DNA of 64,000 nt from an uncultured Ruminococcus sp. (GCA_902798755.1 CADBYC010000004.1:1-64000), one strand, 5' to 3'; positions 24,797 to 33,673 are shown, numbered from the stretch's first letter. A program made the numbers and translations. The notes: generated by a model not told the origin, from the letters alone.

Positions 24797-25153
24797 TCAC
24801 TCCGTGATGATATCGGAGATGTCGACCTCCTCGCCGTCCTCCCAAAGACGGTCGAGGTCATAGTACTGGCGGCTCTCCTCGTTGAATACATGGACGATGA
24901 CGTCCACGTAATCGAGCAGGATCCATGTATCGGAGCGGTGTCCCTCGATGTGGCTGACGGACACGCCCTGCTCGTCCATCTCGTACTCGACGTAGTCGGC
25001 GAGGGACTTGACGTGGGTGGAAGAGTTACCGGTCGCGATGACCATATAATCGGCAAGAGAAGAGATGTCGGCGATCTTGATGACGCGGACGTTCAGACCC
25101 TTGCGGCTGTCTAAGATTTTAGCGATTGCTTTTGCTTCTTGTAATGAATCCAT
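24797..25153 (-). CDS. rsfS: Ribosome silencing factor RsfS
   Basis: Binds uL14 of the 50S subunit and blocks subunit joining under starvation. The 118-residue protein starts MDSLQEAKAIAKILDSRKGL and shows IKIADISSLADYMVIATGNS, then STHVKSLADYVEYEM, GHRSDTWILLDYVDVIVHVF and NEESRQYYDLDRLW, all typical. The start is ATG 25153 with AGGT before it; a longer frame upstream just translates a family B repeat. It follows yqeK, the usual nadD-yqeK-rsfS order. Confidence 0.95.
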   Translation of the reverse strand: MDSLQEAKAIAKILDSRKGLNVRVIKIADISSLADYMVIATGNSSTHVKSLADYVEYEMDEQGVSVSHIEGHRSDTWILLDYVDVIVHVFNEESRQYYDLDRLWEDGEEVDISDIITE

Positions 25154-25172
25154 AGTTACCTCATTTTCAGCA

Positions 25173-25340
25173 GTCATTGCGAGGAGCGCAAGCGACGTGG
25201 CAATCTCCTTGACGATTATGCCGTTTGACGTCAAAGAAAGGTTCAGCCTCTTTTTGTGGGATTGTCACGGGCTTTGCCCTCGCAATGACAGCAAAACAAT
25301 ATAGGATTGCCACCCCCACTTGCGGGGCTTTGCAATGACA
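25173..25340. repeat. Three family B copies, first two as an inverted pair
   Basis: Left copy 25173-25208 (GTCATTGCGAGGAGCGCAAG then CGACGTGGCAATCTCC); inverted right copy 25255-25290 (TGTGGGATTGTCACGGGCTT then TGCCCTCGCAATGACAG); a third inverted copy 25303-25340 with inner stem CCCC/GGGG. The gap between rsfS and yqeK is entirely repeats. Confidence 0.8.
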
Positions 25341-25343
25341 GAG

Positions 25344-25904
25344 TTATTTATTTAGTAAAATATCATTATACGCCGAGAGGGCGTCGGGGCTGACAAGGTC
25401 GCCCCTGCCGACCAGACGGCTGATGGTGAACTTGATGCCGTAGAGCATGCCCTCTTCGATCGAATGCTCCGCGTGCTCTCGGATCACGTCGATGTCGGGA
25501 TAGTCGCGCTCGGCAGAGGTGAAGTCGGCAAGGAAGATGATCTTCTCGAGCTGACTCATGCCCGCGCGGGCGGTGGTGTGGAAGCGGATCGCGTTGAAGA
25601 TATCCTCGTCGTCGATGCCGATCACGTCGCGCACATAGCAGGCGCCCGAGATCGCGTGCCATAGCTTCGGCGAGCGTTTTTCCAACTCGGTGAGCATTAT
25701 ACCACCGTTTTCGATGATTTGCAACTGGGTATCAAAACCCGTTTCCTTGGTCACGTCATGCAACAGCCCCGCCAGACGCGCCTTTTCGACGTCGCCGCCG
25801 TACTTTTCGGCATAGCGCACGGCTTCCGCGGACACATTCAGCGAATGGACGCGGCGGTATTCGGACAGGGAGTCAAGATAATGCAGATACTTGTCGGTAT
25901 TCAT
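25344..25904 (-). CDS. yqeK: YqeK-type HD-domain Ap4A hydrolase
   Basis: YqeK proteins symmetrically hydrolyse diadenosine tetraphosphate to ADP. The 186-residue protein has the HD-domain metal ligands: His in RRVHSLNVSAEAVRYAEKYG, HD in LAGLLHDVTKETG, and downstream IRFHTTARAGMSQLEKIIFL with AD following. It lies directly after nadD in the usual Firmicutes order nadD-yqeK-rsfS. An AGGAGAAGG site precedes the ATG. It ends in repeats that fill the gap to rsfS. Confidence 0.92.
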   Translation of the reverse strand: MNTDKYLHYLDSLSEYRRVHSLNVSAEAVRYAEKYGGDVEKARLAGLLHDVTKETGFDTQLQIIENGGIMLTELEKRSPKLWHAISGACYVRDVIGIDDEDIFNAIRFHTTARAGMSQLEKIIFLADFTSAERDYPDIDVIREHAEHSIEEGMLYGIKFTISRLVGRGDLVSPDALSAYNDILLNK

Positions 25905-25954
25905 AAGAAACCTTCTCCTTCACAGATCATTCAAAATAGGAAAGACGCGTTATC

Positions 25955-26063
25955 GTAGGGACGAGCATTGCTCGTCCGTTTGCAGAAGCGCTTCTCCCCT
26001 ATCTCCGGTTTACTATCATAACAATGCCCGTCATTCTGCGGACGACCACCGGTCGTCCCTACG
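25955..26063. repeat. Family A REPIN-like inverted pair
   Basis: Left hairpin GGACGAGC-ATT-GCTCGTCC after CGTAG; right hairpin GGACGACC-ACC-GGTCGTCC before CTACG. The central part (CCCCTATCTCCGGTTTAC... CCCGTCATTCT) is a diverged version of the centre of the 41676 and 50490 elements. It fills the nadD-yqeK gap. Confidence 0.85.
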
Positions 26064-26095
26064 GAAAAAGACATTTGCTCCGCATGTCAGCGGCG

Positions 26096-26689
26096 TTATC
26101 GGTACAGATCGTGTTTTTGGATATAGTCGAGCACGCGGGGGTCGAGCATCGCGCTGACGTCCGCGCCCGAGCTGATCCCCTCGCGGATCGTGGTCGAGGA
26201 CAGCTCACCGATCTCCTGATGGGCGATCAGGGTGCGGCAGTTGTATTTTTCCCGATACTCGAGATATTTTTCTTCTAAAGAATCATAATCCAACTCATCA
26301 CGCGGCGCGACCAAGATCGTCGCGTGGTCGAAGATGAACCGGAACTCGTGCCACCGATCGAGGGTGACGTACATATCCGCGCCGACGATCAGATAGAGCG
26401 AATCGTCGTCATTCATCAGCTCCTTGATCGTGTCGGACGTGTAGCTCTCCCCTTTGCGCCTGAGCTCAAGATCGCTGACTTCGAGCCGGGGGTAATCCTG
26501 CGTCGCGAGCATACACATTTGGTAGCGATGGTCGCCGCTGATGATATGGGAGTTGTCCTTGAGGGGCGTGGAGTAGGTCGGGATCAGGGTCACCTTGTCA
26601 AGCTCAAACTGCTCCGCAAAGCGCAGGGCGAGCCTGATATGGTCGTTATGAATGGGGTTGAAAGAGCCCCCGTAGATCGCGCGCCTCAT
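26096..26689 (-). CDS. nadD: Nicotinate-nucleotide adenylyltransferase
   Basis: Makes deamido-NAD from NaMN and ATP in NAD biosynthesis. The 197-residue protein opens with the nucleotidyltransferase motif MRRAIYGGSFNPIHNDHIRL (GGSFNPxHxxH) and ends with the second motif near STTIREGISSG (ISSTxxR type). Its ATG overlaps the yhbY TGA (ATGA), so the two are coupled. A REPIN-like element separates it from yqeK. Confidence 0.96.
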   Translation of the reverse strand: MRRAIYGGSFNPIHNDHIRLALRFAEQFELDKVTLIPTYSTPLKDNSHIISGDHRYQMCMLATQDYPRLEVSDLELRRKGESYTSDTIKELMNDDDSLYLIVGADMYVTLDRWHEFRFIFDHATILVAPRDELDYDSLEEKYLEYREKYNCRTLIAHQEIGELSSTTIREGISSGADVSAMLDPRVLDYIQKHDLYR

Positions 26690-26979
26690 TTGACGAGCTT
26701 GATCTTGGGGTCTTTTTTGTTCTTGCGATAGAGCACGAACTTGGAACCGATGACCTGAACGACGTCGGCGCCGATCTCTTCTGCGATAGTATCCGCCGCT
26801 TCACGCGCAGTATACTCGCACGCTTCGAGCACCTTGCCCTTGATCAGCTCGCGGGCGGTGATGGCTTCGTCGGCAGTCTTGTAAAGCTGCTCCGAAAAGC
26901 CGCCCTTGCCGACCATCAGCACGGTGTCGATGGGGTTGGCGAGCGCTCGGAGCTGAGCGCGCTGTTTACTGGTTAACAT
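26686..26979 (-). CDS. yhbY: YhbY/CRM-domain ribosome-associated RNA-binding protein
   Basis: A 97-residue single CRM domain protein that associates with pre-50S particles. It starts MLTSKQRAQLRALANPIDTV and contains VGKGGFSEQLYKTADEAITA, where GKGG is the CRM RNA-binding loop, and ELIKGKVLE, then VVQVIGSKFVLYRKNKKDP. Start at ATG 26979 with GGAG; the longer upstream frame translates a family B repeat. It is overlapped by nadD, the normal Firmicutes arrangement. Confidence 0.95.
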   Translation of the reverse strand: MLTSKQRAQLRALANPIDTVLMVGKGGFSEQLYKTADEAITARELIKGKVLEACEYTAREAADTIAEEIGADVVQVIGSKFVLYRKNKKDPKIKLVK

Positions 26980-27000
26980 GGTATTTCCTCCATTATCATT

Positions 27001-27134
27001 CGTCATTGCGAGGGAGCTTGCGACCGTGGCAATCTCCCTGTCGATGATGATGTTTGATGTGACAGAAATATATAAGACCCTTTTTGTGGGATTGCCACAC
27101 CCCTCGACACGTGTGTCGGGGGTTCGCAATGACC
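27001..27134. repeat. Family B inverted pair
   Basis: CGTCATTGCGAGGGAGCTTG then CGACCGTGGCAATCTCC (27001-27037) faces TTTGTGGGATTGCCACACCC then CTCGACACGTGTGTCGGGGG and TTCGCAATGACC (27081-27134). The right copy has an extra perfect CGACAC-GTGTCG palindrome inside its loop. Confidence 0.8.
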
Positions 27135-27138
27135 GCTG

Positions 27139-27738
27139 TTATTTAAATGAATATGCTTTCAGCGCGTCGCGGAGGTTGCGGAGAGCGTTGCCGCGATGGC
27201 TGTATTTGTCCTTTTCCTCTGCCGAAAGAGAAGCGAAGCTCCTGCCGTCCACGACAAACACGGGATCGTAGCCGAAGCCGCCGTCGCCCGACAGCTCGCG
27301 GGCGATCACACCCTCGCACCTGCCCTCGACCTCGATGACGGTATCTTCGTCGAGGATACAGCAGACAGCGCAGGAGAAATGCGCGGTGCGCTCCCTATCG
27401 GGAACGTCCTTTAGCTCGTCGAGAAGTAAGGATATCTTGACAAGAGGGCTGGCGTCATGCCCGCCGTAGCGCGCGGAATACACGCCCGGTCTGCCGCCGA
27501 GCGCGTCGACGCACAGTCCCGAGTCGTCCGCGATCACGGGAGCGTGACACAAATCAAAGGCGTGCTTTGCCTTGATATAGGCGTTCGCTCTAAAGGTATC
27601 GCCGTCCTCGACAACGTCGCCGAGGTCAAAGCCCCTCTGCTTTGCCGTCACGGCGGTGAAGCCGAGCGGCGAGAGGATTCGCTCGATCTCTGCCACCTTG
27701 TGAGCGTTGTTGGTGGCGATGATAAACTCCTTCATCAT
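27139..27738 (-). CDS. rdgB: XTP/dITP diphosphatase (non-canonical purine NTP pyrophosphatase)
   Basis: House-cleaning enzyme removing dITP, XTP and ITP. The 199-residue protein begins MMKEFIIATNNAHKVAEIER (the ATxNxxK motif), continues with HAPVIADDSGLCVDALGGRP, GVYSARYGG, and GDGGFGYDPVFVV, all core motifs of the HAM1 family. The ATG overlaps the ftsY stop (ATGA), so expression follows ftsY. Confidence 0.95.
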   Translation of the reverse strand: MMKEFIIATNNAHKVAEIERILSPLGFTAVTAKQRGFDLGDVVEDGDTFRANAYIKAKHAFDLCHAPVIADDSGLCVDALGGRPGVYSARYGGHDASPLVKISLLLDELKDVPDRERTAHFSCAVCCILDEDTVIEVEGRCEGVIARELSGDGGFGYDPVFVVDGRSFASLSAEEKDKYSHRGNALRNLRDALKAYSFK

Positions 27739-28652
27739 TCGTCCTTGACAAACAGGGCTTTGGAGAATTCGAGCGGGTCGAAGGGCTGGAGGTCGTCGAC
27801 CTTCTCGCCCACGCCGATGAACTTGACAGGGATACCGAGAGTGTCCTTGATCGCCAATACGACGCCGCCCTTGGCGGTACCGTCGAGCTTGGTCAGCACG
27901 ATGCCGGTGATGCCTGTCGCCTTGGCGAATTCGACCGCCTGATTGACGGCGTTCTGACCTGTGGTCGCGTCGAGCACCAACAGCGCTTCCTTATCCGCGT
28001 CGGGCAGCTCGCGATCGATGACGCGGCGGATCTTAGCCAGCTCGTCCATGAGGTGCTTTTTGTTATGCAGTCTGCCCGCGGTATCGACGATGATGATGTC
28101 TGAGCCCTTCGCCTTGGCGGAAGAGATCGCGTCAAATACGACGGCGGCGGGATCGCTTCCCTCGCCCTGCGCGACGATATCGGCGCCCGAGCGGTCAGCC
28201 CAGATCTTTAATTGGTCGATCGCGGCGGCGCGGAAGGTATCCGCGGCGGCAAGGGTGACCTTCTTGCCCTGATTGACATAGTAATTGGCGATCTTGCCGA
28301 TCGAGGTGGTCTTGCCCACGCCGTTGACACCGATGACCAAAATGATAGAGGGCTTGGTGTTCAGTACCATTGCGTTGCCGTCCTGTGAGAGGATATCGGC
28401 ACTGATCTCGGCGATCTCGTTCATGATCTTAGCGGGCTTGGAAATGCTCTTTTCACGCACGCGCACACGCAGCATACCGCAGATCTTGTTGGCGGTCTCT
28501 ACGCCGACGTCGCCCATGACGAGAAGCTCCTCTAATTCCTCAAAAAGCTCGTCGTCAATGACGGTAAAGGTCTGCAGCATGGAGTCGATCTGACCGACCA
28601 CGCTGTCGCGCGTTTTCTTCAAACCTTCTTTTAATTTCTTGAAAAATCCCAT
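27735..28652 (-). CDS. ftsY: Signal recognition particle receptor FtsY
   Basis: SRP-receptor GTPase that docks SRP-ribosome complexes to the membrane. The 305-residue short form without a long acidic A domain starts MGFFKKLKEGLKKTRDSVVG, an amphipathic membrane-binding helix, then the N domain and G domain with GVNGVGKTTSIGKIA, AADTFRAAAIDQL, DTAGRLHNKKHLMDEL and LTKLDGTAKGG. Start at ATG 28652 with AAGGAG; the frame upstream runs into a MITE and is not coding. smc-ftsY is a conserved pair. Confidence 0.97.
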   Translation of the reverse strand: MGFFKKLKEGLKKTRDSVVGQIDSMLQTFTVIDDELFEELEELLVMGDVGVETANKICGMLRVRVREKSISKPAKIMNEIAEISADILSQDGNAMVLNTKPSIILVIGVNGVGKTTSIGKIANYYVNQGKKVTLAAADTFRAAAIDQLKIWADRSGADIVAQGEGSDPAAVVFDAISSAKAKGSDIIIVDTAGRLHNKKHLMDELAKIRRVIDRELPDADKEALLVLDATTGQNAVNQAVEFAKATGITGIVLTKLDGTAKGGVVLAIKDTLGIPVKFIGVGEKVDDLQPFDPLEFSKALFVKDE

Positions 28653-28689
28653 AGTAATCTCCTTCGTTGTCAGAAGTGTTGCGCCCAAA

Positions 28690-28905
28690 GCCTTCCCCTT
28701 GAGGGAAAAGTGGGCTTTTCGTCTCTCTATGAGGCGAAAAGGTCGGATGAGGTGGAAGCATTTCCACTCCATCCCGTTCATTGTTTTGTCGGAAAGGTTT
28801 CCACCTCATCCACCGCAAGCGGTCCCCCTTTTTCCTCGGCGGAGACGCCTCCCCCTCTGTCGCTTCGCGACGTCTCCCCAACGGGGAGCACCTCAAGGGG
28901 AAGGC
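28690..28905. mobile_element. Family D MITE-like element with extra insertion
   Basis: Ends GCCTTCCCCTTGAGGG (28690) and CCTCAAGGGGAAGGC (28905), inner inverted repeat GGATGAGGTGGAA / TTCCACCTCATCC, right connector ACCGC-AA-GCGGT. It is about 60 bases longer than the others because an extra segment (about 28832-28890) has been added. That segment holds GGAGACG...CGTCTCC and CTCCCC...GGGGAG pairings. Confidence 0.75.
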
Positions 28906-28908
28906 TGA

Positions 28909-31900
28909 TCAGTTCGCTTTCATGCCTAATTTTGCCGCTACCTCAGAGGCTCTCAGCTCCAGCAGCTTGGAGATGCCCTCGTCCTGCATGGTCACGCCGT
29001 AGAGGACGTCGGCTTCTTCCATCGTGCCGCGGCGGTGGGTGATCAGAATGAACTGGGTGCTGTCGAGGTTGCGCAGGTAGGACGCGAAGCGGTCGACGTT
29101 GACTTCATCGAGCGCCGCTTCGATCTCGTCCATCACGCAGAAGGGCGCGGGACGCACCTTCATGATCGCAAAGTACAGTGCGATGGCGACGAGCGCCTTC
29201 TCACCGCCGGAGAGCGCCTCCAGACGGACGACGATCTTGCCGGGCGGGTGCACCATGATGTCGATGCCCGAGGTGAGGATATTGTCGGGGTCGGATAACT
29301 CTAAATGCGCCTCGCCGCCGCCGAACAGCTCCTTGAACGTCAAGGTGAAGTTCTTGTTGATCTGAGCGAAGGAGTCGACAAAGACCTCTTTCATCTGCTT
29401 GGTCAGGTTGACGATCAGGTTCTCGATCTCCTTCTTCGACTTCTCGACGTCGTCGACCTGCGTTTTCATAAAGGTGTAACGCTCGGAAACTTCCTTGTAT
29501 TCCTCGATCGCGTCGGTGTTGACGGAGCCGAGGGCTTTGATCTTGTTTTTCAGCGCGCTGAGTCGGGAGCGTGCTTCAGTCAGGTTCGAAATCTCGATCG
29601 CCTGCTGTTCCGCTTCGTGGCGGGTCAGCTCGTACTCGTCCCAGAGCTTTGAGATAATGTCGTCGAATTCCTTCTGCTTGCCTGCCTTGCGCTCCTCGAG
29701 TCGGGAGAATTCGTTGGAGGCGTGCTCGCGCTCGGCGGTCTTGTCGCGCTCGAGCCGGCGCAGAGAAACGGTCTTGCGCTCGAGCTCTAATTTTTCGTTG
29801 TTCAGGCGCTCGATATTCTGAGCGGAATCCGCCTGCTTTGCGGTGAGCGTTTCGATCTCTGCGCGTAGGGCGACGATTTTATTTTCTATATCAGAATTAT
29901 TCTGCTCATAATCCTGTTTTTCACGGTTCAGCTCTTCGATACGGAGCTGTTGGTCGGAGCCTGTGGACTCGGCGCTCTCGATCTCCGCCTTGCGGGTATC
30001 GACGTCCTTCTCAAGTCCTAAAATATCCAGTCTGAGCTGTTGGAGCTTGTCGGCGTATTCCTCGCGCTTTTGGGTCATTTCGTCGCGCGTGCCGGAGATG
30101 GTCTTGATCTTCAGCTCGGTCGATTCGATATCGGCGTTGAAGCGCACCATATCCTTTTGGGCAAGCTCTCGGGAAGCTCTCGACTCGGTGATCTTCTTCG
30201 CGCCTGTATCAAGCTCACGCTCGATATCCTCGAGGTCGCGGACAACACCCGCCAGCTCTGACAGACACGCGTTGTACTCCGCGCTCAGGCGCACCTTGTC
30301 GTTCTGGACGTTGGTCAGCTCGGCGCGCGTACCGATCAGGTCAGCCTCCGCCTTGCCGTACCGGCTCTCGGCTTCGGTGAGCTTCTCGGCGGCGTTCTTC
30401 GCCTTGACGGACAGCTCAGCCGCCTCTTTACGGAGCTTGTCGATCTCGCTCTCACGGGCGAGCAGTCCCGAATTCTTCGCGCGGGAGCCGCCCGTAAAGG
30501 AACCGCCCGCGTTGATGACCTGACCGTCGAGGGTGACGACCTGGAAGCGGTAGCCATAGCGCTTGGCGATGGCGGAAGCCGCCGACAGGTCCTCGGCGAT
30601 GACGATACGTCCGAGCAGGTTGCTTAAAATATTTTCATACTTCGGCTCGGCGGTACACAGCTCGGAGGCGATACCGATGTAGCCGTAGCAGTCGTCGAGA
30701 CCTTTTTCTTCTAATTTTCTCGGTTTGATGGTGGTGATGGGCAGGAAGGTCGCTCTGCCGCCGTCGCGCTTTTTCAGCAGCTCGATGGCGCGCTTGGCGT
30801 CGGAGTCGTTATTCACGACGATGTGCTGCATTTTAGCGCCCAAGGCGACTTCCATCGCGATGTTATACTGTGACGGCACCTTGATCAGTGTGGTGACAGG
30901 GCCGCAGACACCGCCCAGCTCGCCGTTCTTCGAGGCTTTCATCACCATTTTGACGCTGTCGTAGAAGCCCGCGAAATTCGCCGACAGATCGGACAGGATC
31001 TTTGCGCGGCGGGACTTTTCCTCCGCGTCAAGGCGCAGGTTCTCGGCGGTCTTTCTCTGTTCCTCACGCTTTACAGCTCGGGATCGGAGCTTCATTTCCA
31101 AGCCGTCGATCGAGTTGCCGAGGGCGGCGATCTTCTTGTCGGCTGCTTGTATCTTCTTTTCGTAATCTTCTTTTATAGAAATAAGATCATCACGCTGAGC
31201 GCGTTTTGATTCCTGTGATTCTTTGAGTGTTTTTGCGCGTTCTTCGAGCTCTTCGATGGCGGTCGCGGCGGTGATATCCGTCACGCGGACGTCCGCCAAG
31301 CGCTGGGACAGGGAAGCGATCATCGCGGAGAGCTTTTGCAGCTCGTCGTTCGAGCGGGAGGCGTCGTTATTGATGGCGTTGAGCTCAGCGGAAGCCGCGT
31401 TATATTCACTCTGCTTTGTCAGAATGCTTTCGCGCAGGACGTCGATCTCAGCAAGCTTTGACTCGACGACCTTTTTGATATCGACGGCGGAGGTCTGCAC
31501 CCTCTCGATCTCGCCGATGATGCGCTCGACGTTCTCCTTATTATGCAGGATATCGTTCTCGGCGACCGAGATCTCGGCGTTCTTGCCCGCGATCCGGGCT
31601 TCAAACATTGCCGACGAATTGCGCTCCTGCTCGATCTGTGAGCTGAGCATACCGTTCTTGATGTAGATCTCCTCGGTCTCGGAGGCGATGGAAGAGAGCG
31701 CTTCGTCCGCTTCCTCATACTGGTTCTTCGCGACGGCGATCTTGTCCTCGTAATCGCGCAAAACAGCGGCGCTCTTGTCGAGGGTATCGAGCCATAAGGA
31801 GATCTCCAGCCCGCGCTTCTCGGCGCTGTACTCGAGGAACTTCTTCGCCTTTTCTGACTGGATACGCAGGGGCTCTACTCTGCTCTCAAGCTCAGACACG

Positions 31901-32481
31901 ATATCGCGCAGGCGCAAAAGATTTTCTTCCGTATGGGCGAGCTTGCGCTCCGCTTCGGTCTTGCGGTAGCGATAGCGCGAGATACCCGCGGCTTCTTCAA
32001 ATATTTCACGTCTGTCCTCGGATTTTGAGGCGACGATAGAGTCGATCTTGCCCTGACCGATCATGCTGTAGCCGTCGCGTCCGAGACCCGTGTCCATGAA
32101 CAGCTCATGGATATCTTTCAGACGGACAGCCGCCTTGTTGATCAGATACTCCGACTCGCCCGAGCGGTAATAGCGGCGCGTGACCGCTACCTCGTCGCCG
32201 CCGTACGGCAGAGAACGGTCGGAATTATCGATCGTCAGCGTGACCTCGGCGTAGCCCTGGCGCTTGCGGCGGTCGGTGCCGTTAAAGACGACGTCCTCCA
32301 TCTTGGAACAGCGCAGGGTCTTGGCGCTTTGTTCGCCCAGCACCCATCGGATCGCGTCGGAAATATTCGATTTTCCTGAGCCGTTGGGACCGACGATGGC
32401 GGTGATGCCGCGGTCAAAGGTCAGTTTTCGTTTGTCGGGAAAGGTTTTGAATCCCTGTAATTCGAGAGATTTTAATAACAT
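28909..32481 (-). CDS. smc: Chromosome partition protein SMC
   Basis: Condensin ATPase that organises and segregates the chromosome. The 1190-residue protein has Walker A at 31-38 (GPNGSGKS), a coiled coil from about 170 to 500, a hinge (about 510-680, with GELGGVCGPVTTLIKV), a returning coiled coil, the signature LEALSGGEKALVAIALYFAI and Walker B PFCVMDEIEAALDEVNVDRF. Start at ATG 32481 has AGAGGT before it; a frame extending a further 32 codons lies in a MITE and is rejected. ScpA and ScpB are not in the window. Confidence 0.97.
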   Translation of the reverse strand: MLLKSLELQGFKTFPDKRKLTFDRGITAIVGPNGSGKSNISDAIRWVLGEQSAKTLRCSKMEDVVFNGTDRRKRQGYAEVTLTIDNSDRSLPYGGDEVAVTRRYYRSGESEYLINKAAVRLKDIHELFMDTGLGRDGYSMIGQGKIDSIVASKSEDRREIFEEAAGISRYRYRKTEAERKLAHTEENLLRLRDIVSELESRVEPLRIQSEKAKKFLEYSAEKRGLEISLWLDTLDKSAAVLRDYEDKIAVAKNQYEEADEALSSIASETEEIYIKNGMLSSQIEQERNSSAMFEARIAGKNAEISVAENDILHNKENVERIIGEIERVQTSAVDIKKVVESKLAEIDVLRESILTKQSEYNAASAELNAINNDASRSNDELQKLSAMIASLSQRLADVRVTDITAATAIEELEERAKTLKESQESKRAQRDDLISIKEDYEKKIQAADKKIAALGNSIDGLEMKLRSRAVKREEQRKTAENLRLDAEEKSRRAKILSDLSANFAGFYDSVKMVMKASKNGELGGVCGPVTTLIKVPSQYNIAMEVALGAKMQHIVVNNDSDAKRAIELLKKRDGGRATFLPITTIKPRKLEEKGLDDCYGYIGIASELCTAEPKYENILSNLLGRIVIAEDLSAASAIAKRYGYRFQVVTLDGQVINAGGSFTGGSRAKNSGLLARESEIDKLRKEAAELSVKAKNAAEKLTEAESRYGKAEADLIGTRAELTNVQNDKVRLSAEYNACLSELAGVVRDLEDIERELDTGAKKITESRASRELAQKDMVRFNADIESTELKIKTISGTRDEMTQKREEYADKLQQLRLDILGLEKDVDTRKAEIESAESTGSDQQLRIEELNREKQDYEQNNSDIENKIVALRAEIETLTAKQADSAQNIERLNNEKLELERKTVSLRRLERDKTAEREHASNEFSRLEERKAGKQKEFDDIISKLWDEYELTRHEAEQQAIEISNLTEARSRLSALKNKIKALGSVNTDAIEEYKEVSERYTFMKTQVDDVEKSKKEIENLIVNLTKQMKEVFVDSFAQINKNFTLTFKELFGGGEAHLELSDPDNILTSGIDIMVHPPGKIVVRLEALSGGEKALVAIALYFAIMKVRPAPFCVMDEIEAALDEVNVDRFASYLRNLDSTQFILITHRRGTMEEADVLYGVTMQDEGISKLLELRASEVAAKLGMKAN

Positions 32482-32507
32482 AGTTACCTCTGATAGGAAT
32501 AATCTAA

Positions 32508-32665
32508 GCCTTCCCCTTGAGGGGAAGGTGCTGAGCAAAGCGAAGCGGATGAGGTGGAAGCCTTTCTGTTCCATCAATATACGGTAGAGAGCGGAAACGT
32601 TTCCACCTCATCCGACCAAATCGTCTGAGTTGACGATTTGCCCACCTTCCCCTCAAGGGGAAGGC
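32508..32665. mobile_element. Family D MITE-like element overlapping a gene end
   Basis: End hairpins GCCTTCCCCTTGAGGGGAAG (32508) and CTTCCCCTCAAGGGGAAGGC (to 32665), inner repeat GGATGAGGTGGAA / TTCCACCTCATCC, right connector CAAATCGTC...GACGATTTG, left connector weak. It lies between smc and the radical SAM gene, and its right end contributes the last four codons and the stop of that gene. Confidence 0.8.
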
Positions 32666-33660
32666 TGTTGCCCTATCTCAACGTCCAGATTGTGAACGCT
32701 TTCATCTTCAACGATGGTGATATCATAGCCCATTTCCTTGAGGGCGGATAGATTGGCTTTTTTGTTGCCTGTCATCTTGGAGCGGCATCTCGGATTCACG
32801 GCGAGCGTATAGGCGCCGCGGTCTTTTCCGCTGAGCAGTTCCATTGCGCGGTCGAGCATGATACGGCTCTCGCACAGTTCTTTAAACGCAGGGTGGTACG
32901 GCCCTGACAGGCGGTTTTCTTTCAGGCTTTCGCTGTCGTGCAGACCGACGCGGATGACCCTGATGTTTTCCTTATCGAACATCGTCAACAGCCTGCTGAC
33001 GAGGGCGACCGCTTCTTCGAGCGTTTGCGGTCGATATTCGCCCGCTTCATATAAGTCACCCAGCCGCGTGTGCTTCATCACGATGGTGGGATAGATACGC
33101 ACGGTGTCGGGGCGCAGGGCGATAAACTGCCGCGCGGTTTCCGTGTCCGATTCGGGCGTGCTTTTGTACAGCCCTGTCATCATCTGCAAGCCAAGCTCAA
33201 AGCCGAAGTCCCTGATCAGCCTTGAAGCGGTACGGACGTCGTCGGCGGTGTGCCCGCGGTCATTTGCCGTGAGCACCATATCGCTCATGCTCTGAGCGCC
33301 CAGCTCGACAGACGATACGCGAAAGGTTTTCAGGAGCGACAGTATCTCTTCGTCGATACAATCGGGGCGGGTGGAGATCCGGATGCCCCTGAAGCGGTCG
33401 ATATAGGGCGCGGTCGCTTTCAGTAATGAGAGCATATACTCCCTGTCGATGGCGGTAAAGCTGCCGCCGAAGAAAGCGATCTCGCTATGGATTGAATTTT
33501 CTTTTAAAGAATCAAGAGCGGTTGTAAGCGTTCGCTTCACGTCATCCGCCGTGGGCTGATACTGTTTGCCCGTGATGCTCCTCTGGTCACAGAAGGAACA
33601 GCGGTGAGGACAGCCGTTGAACGGAATGAAGAGAGCTACGTTCGCGTGTTTAGCGGTCAT
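32653..33660 (-). CDS. Elp3-related radical SAM protein
   Basis: A 335-residue radical SAM protein. FIPFNGCPHRCSFCDQRSIT carries the CxxxCxxC cluster ligands (Cys17, 21, 24); IAFFGGSFTAID is the SAM-binding GGE-like motif; GLQMMTGLYKSTPESDTETA and RIYPTIVMKHTRLGDLY match the Elp3/COG1243 pattern, but the acetyltransferase domain of true Elp3 is absent. Such genes lie beside rnc in many Clostridia; the substrate is unknown, tRNA modification is a guess. The last residues (QQPSP and stop) are encoded by the end of a MITE, so the original C-terminus may have been altered. Confidence 0.85.
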   Translation of the reverse strand: MTAKHANVALFIPFNGCPHRCSFCDQRSITGKQYQPTADDVKRTLTTALDSLKENSIHSEIAFFGGSFTAIDREYMLSLLKATAPYIDRFRGIRISTRPDCIDEEILSLLKTFRVSSVELGAQSMSDMVLTANDRGHTADDVRTASRLIRDFGFELGLQMMTGLYKSTPESDTETARQFIALRPDTVRIYPTIVMKHTRLGDLYEAGEYRPQTLEEAVALVSRLLTMFDKENIRVIRVGLHDSESLKENRLSGPYHPAFKELCESRIMLDRAMELLSGKDRGAYTLAVNPRCRSKMTGNKKANLSALKEMGYDITIVEDESVHNLDVEIGQQPSP

Positions 33661-33673
33661 ATGGATATCGGGA

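Noticed and set aside
32482..32577. N-terminal extension of SMC (also of FtsY to 28781, LeuS to 24675, RsfS to 25234, YhbY to 27129, TrmFO to 37121)
   Set aside because: The extra codons translate repeat elements; family alignment and ribosome sites place the starts at the shorter positions, except TrmFO, where only alignment decides.
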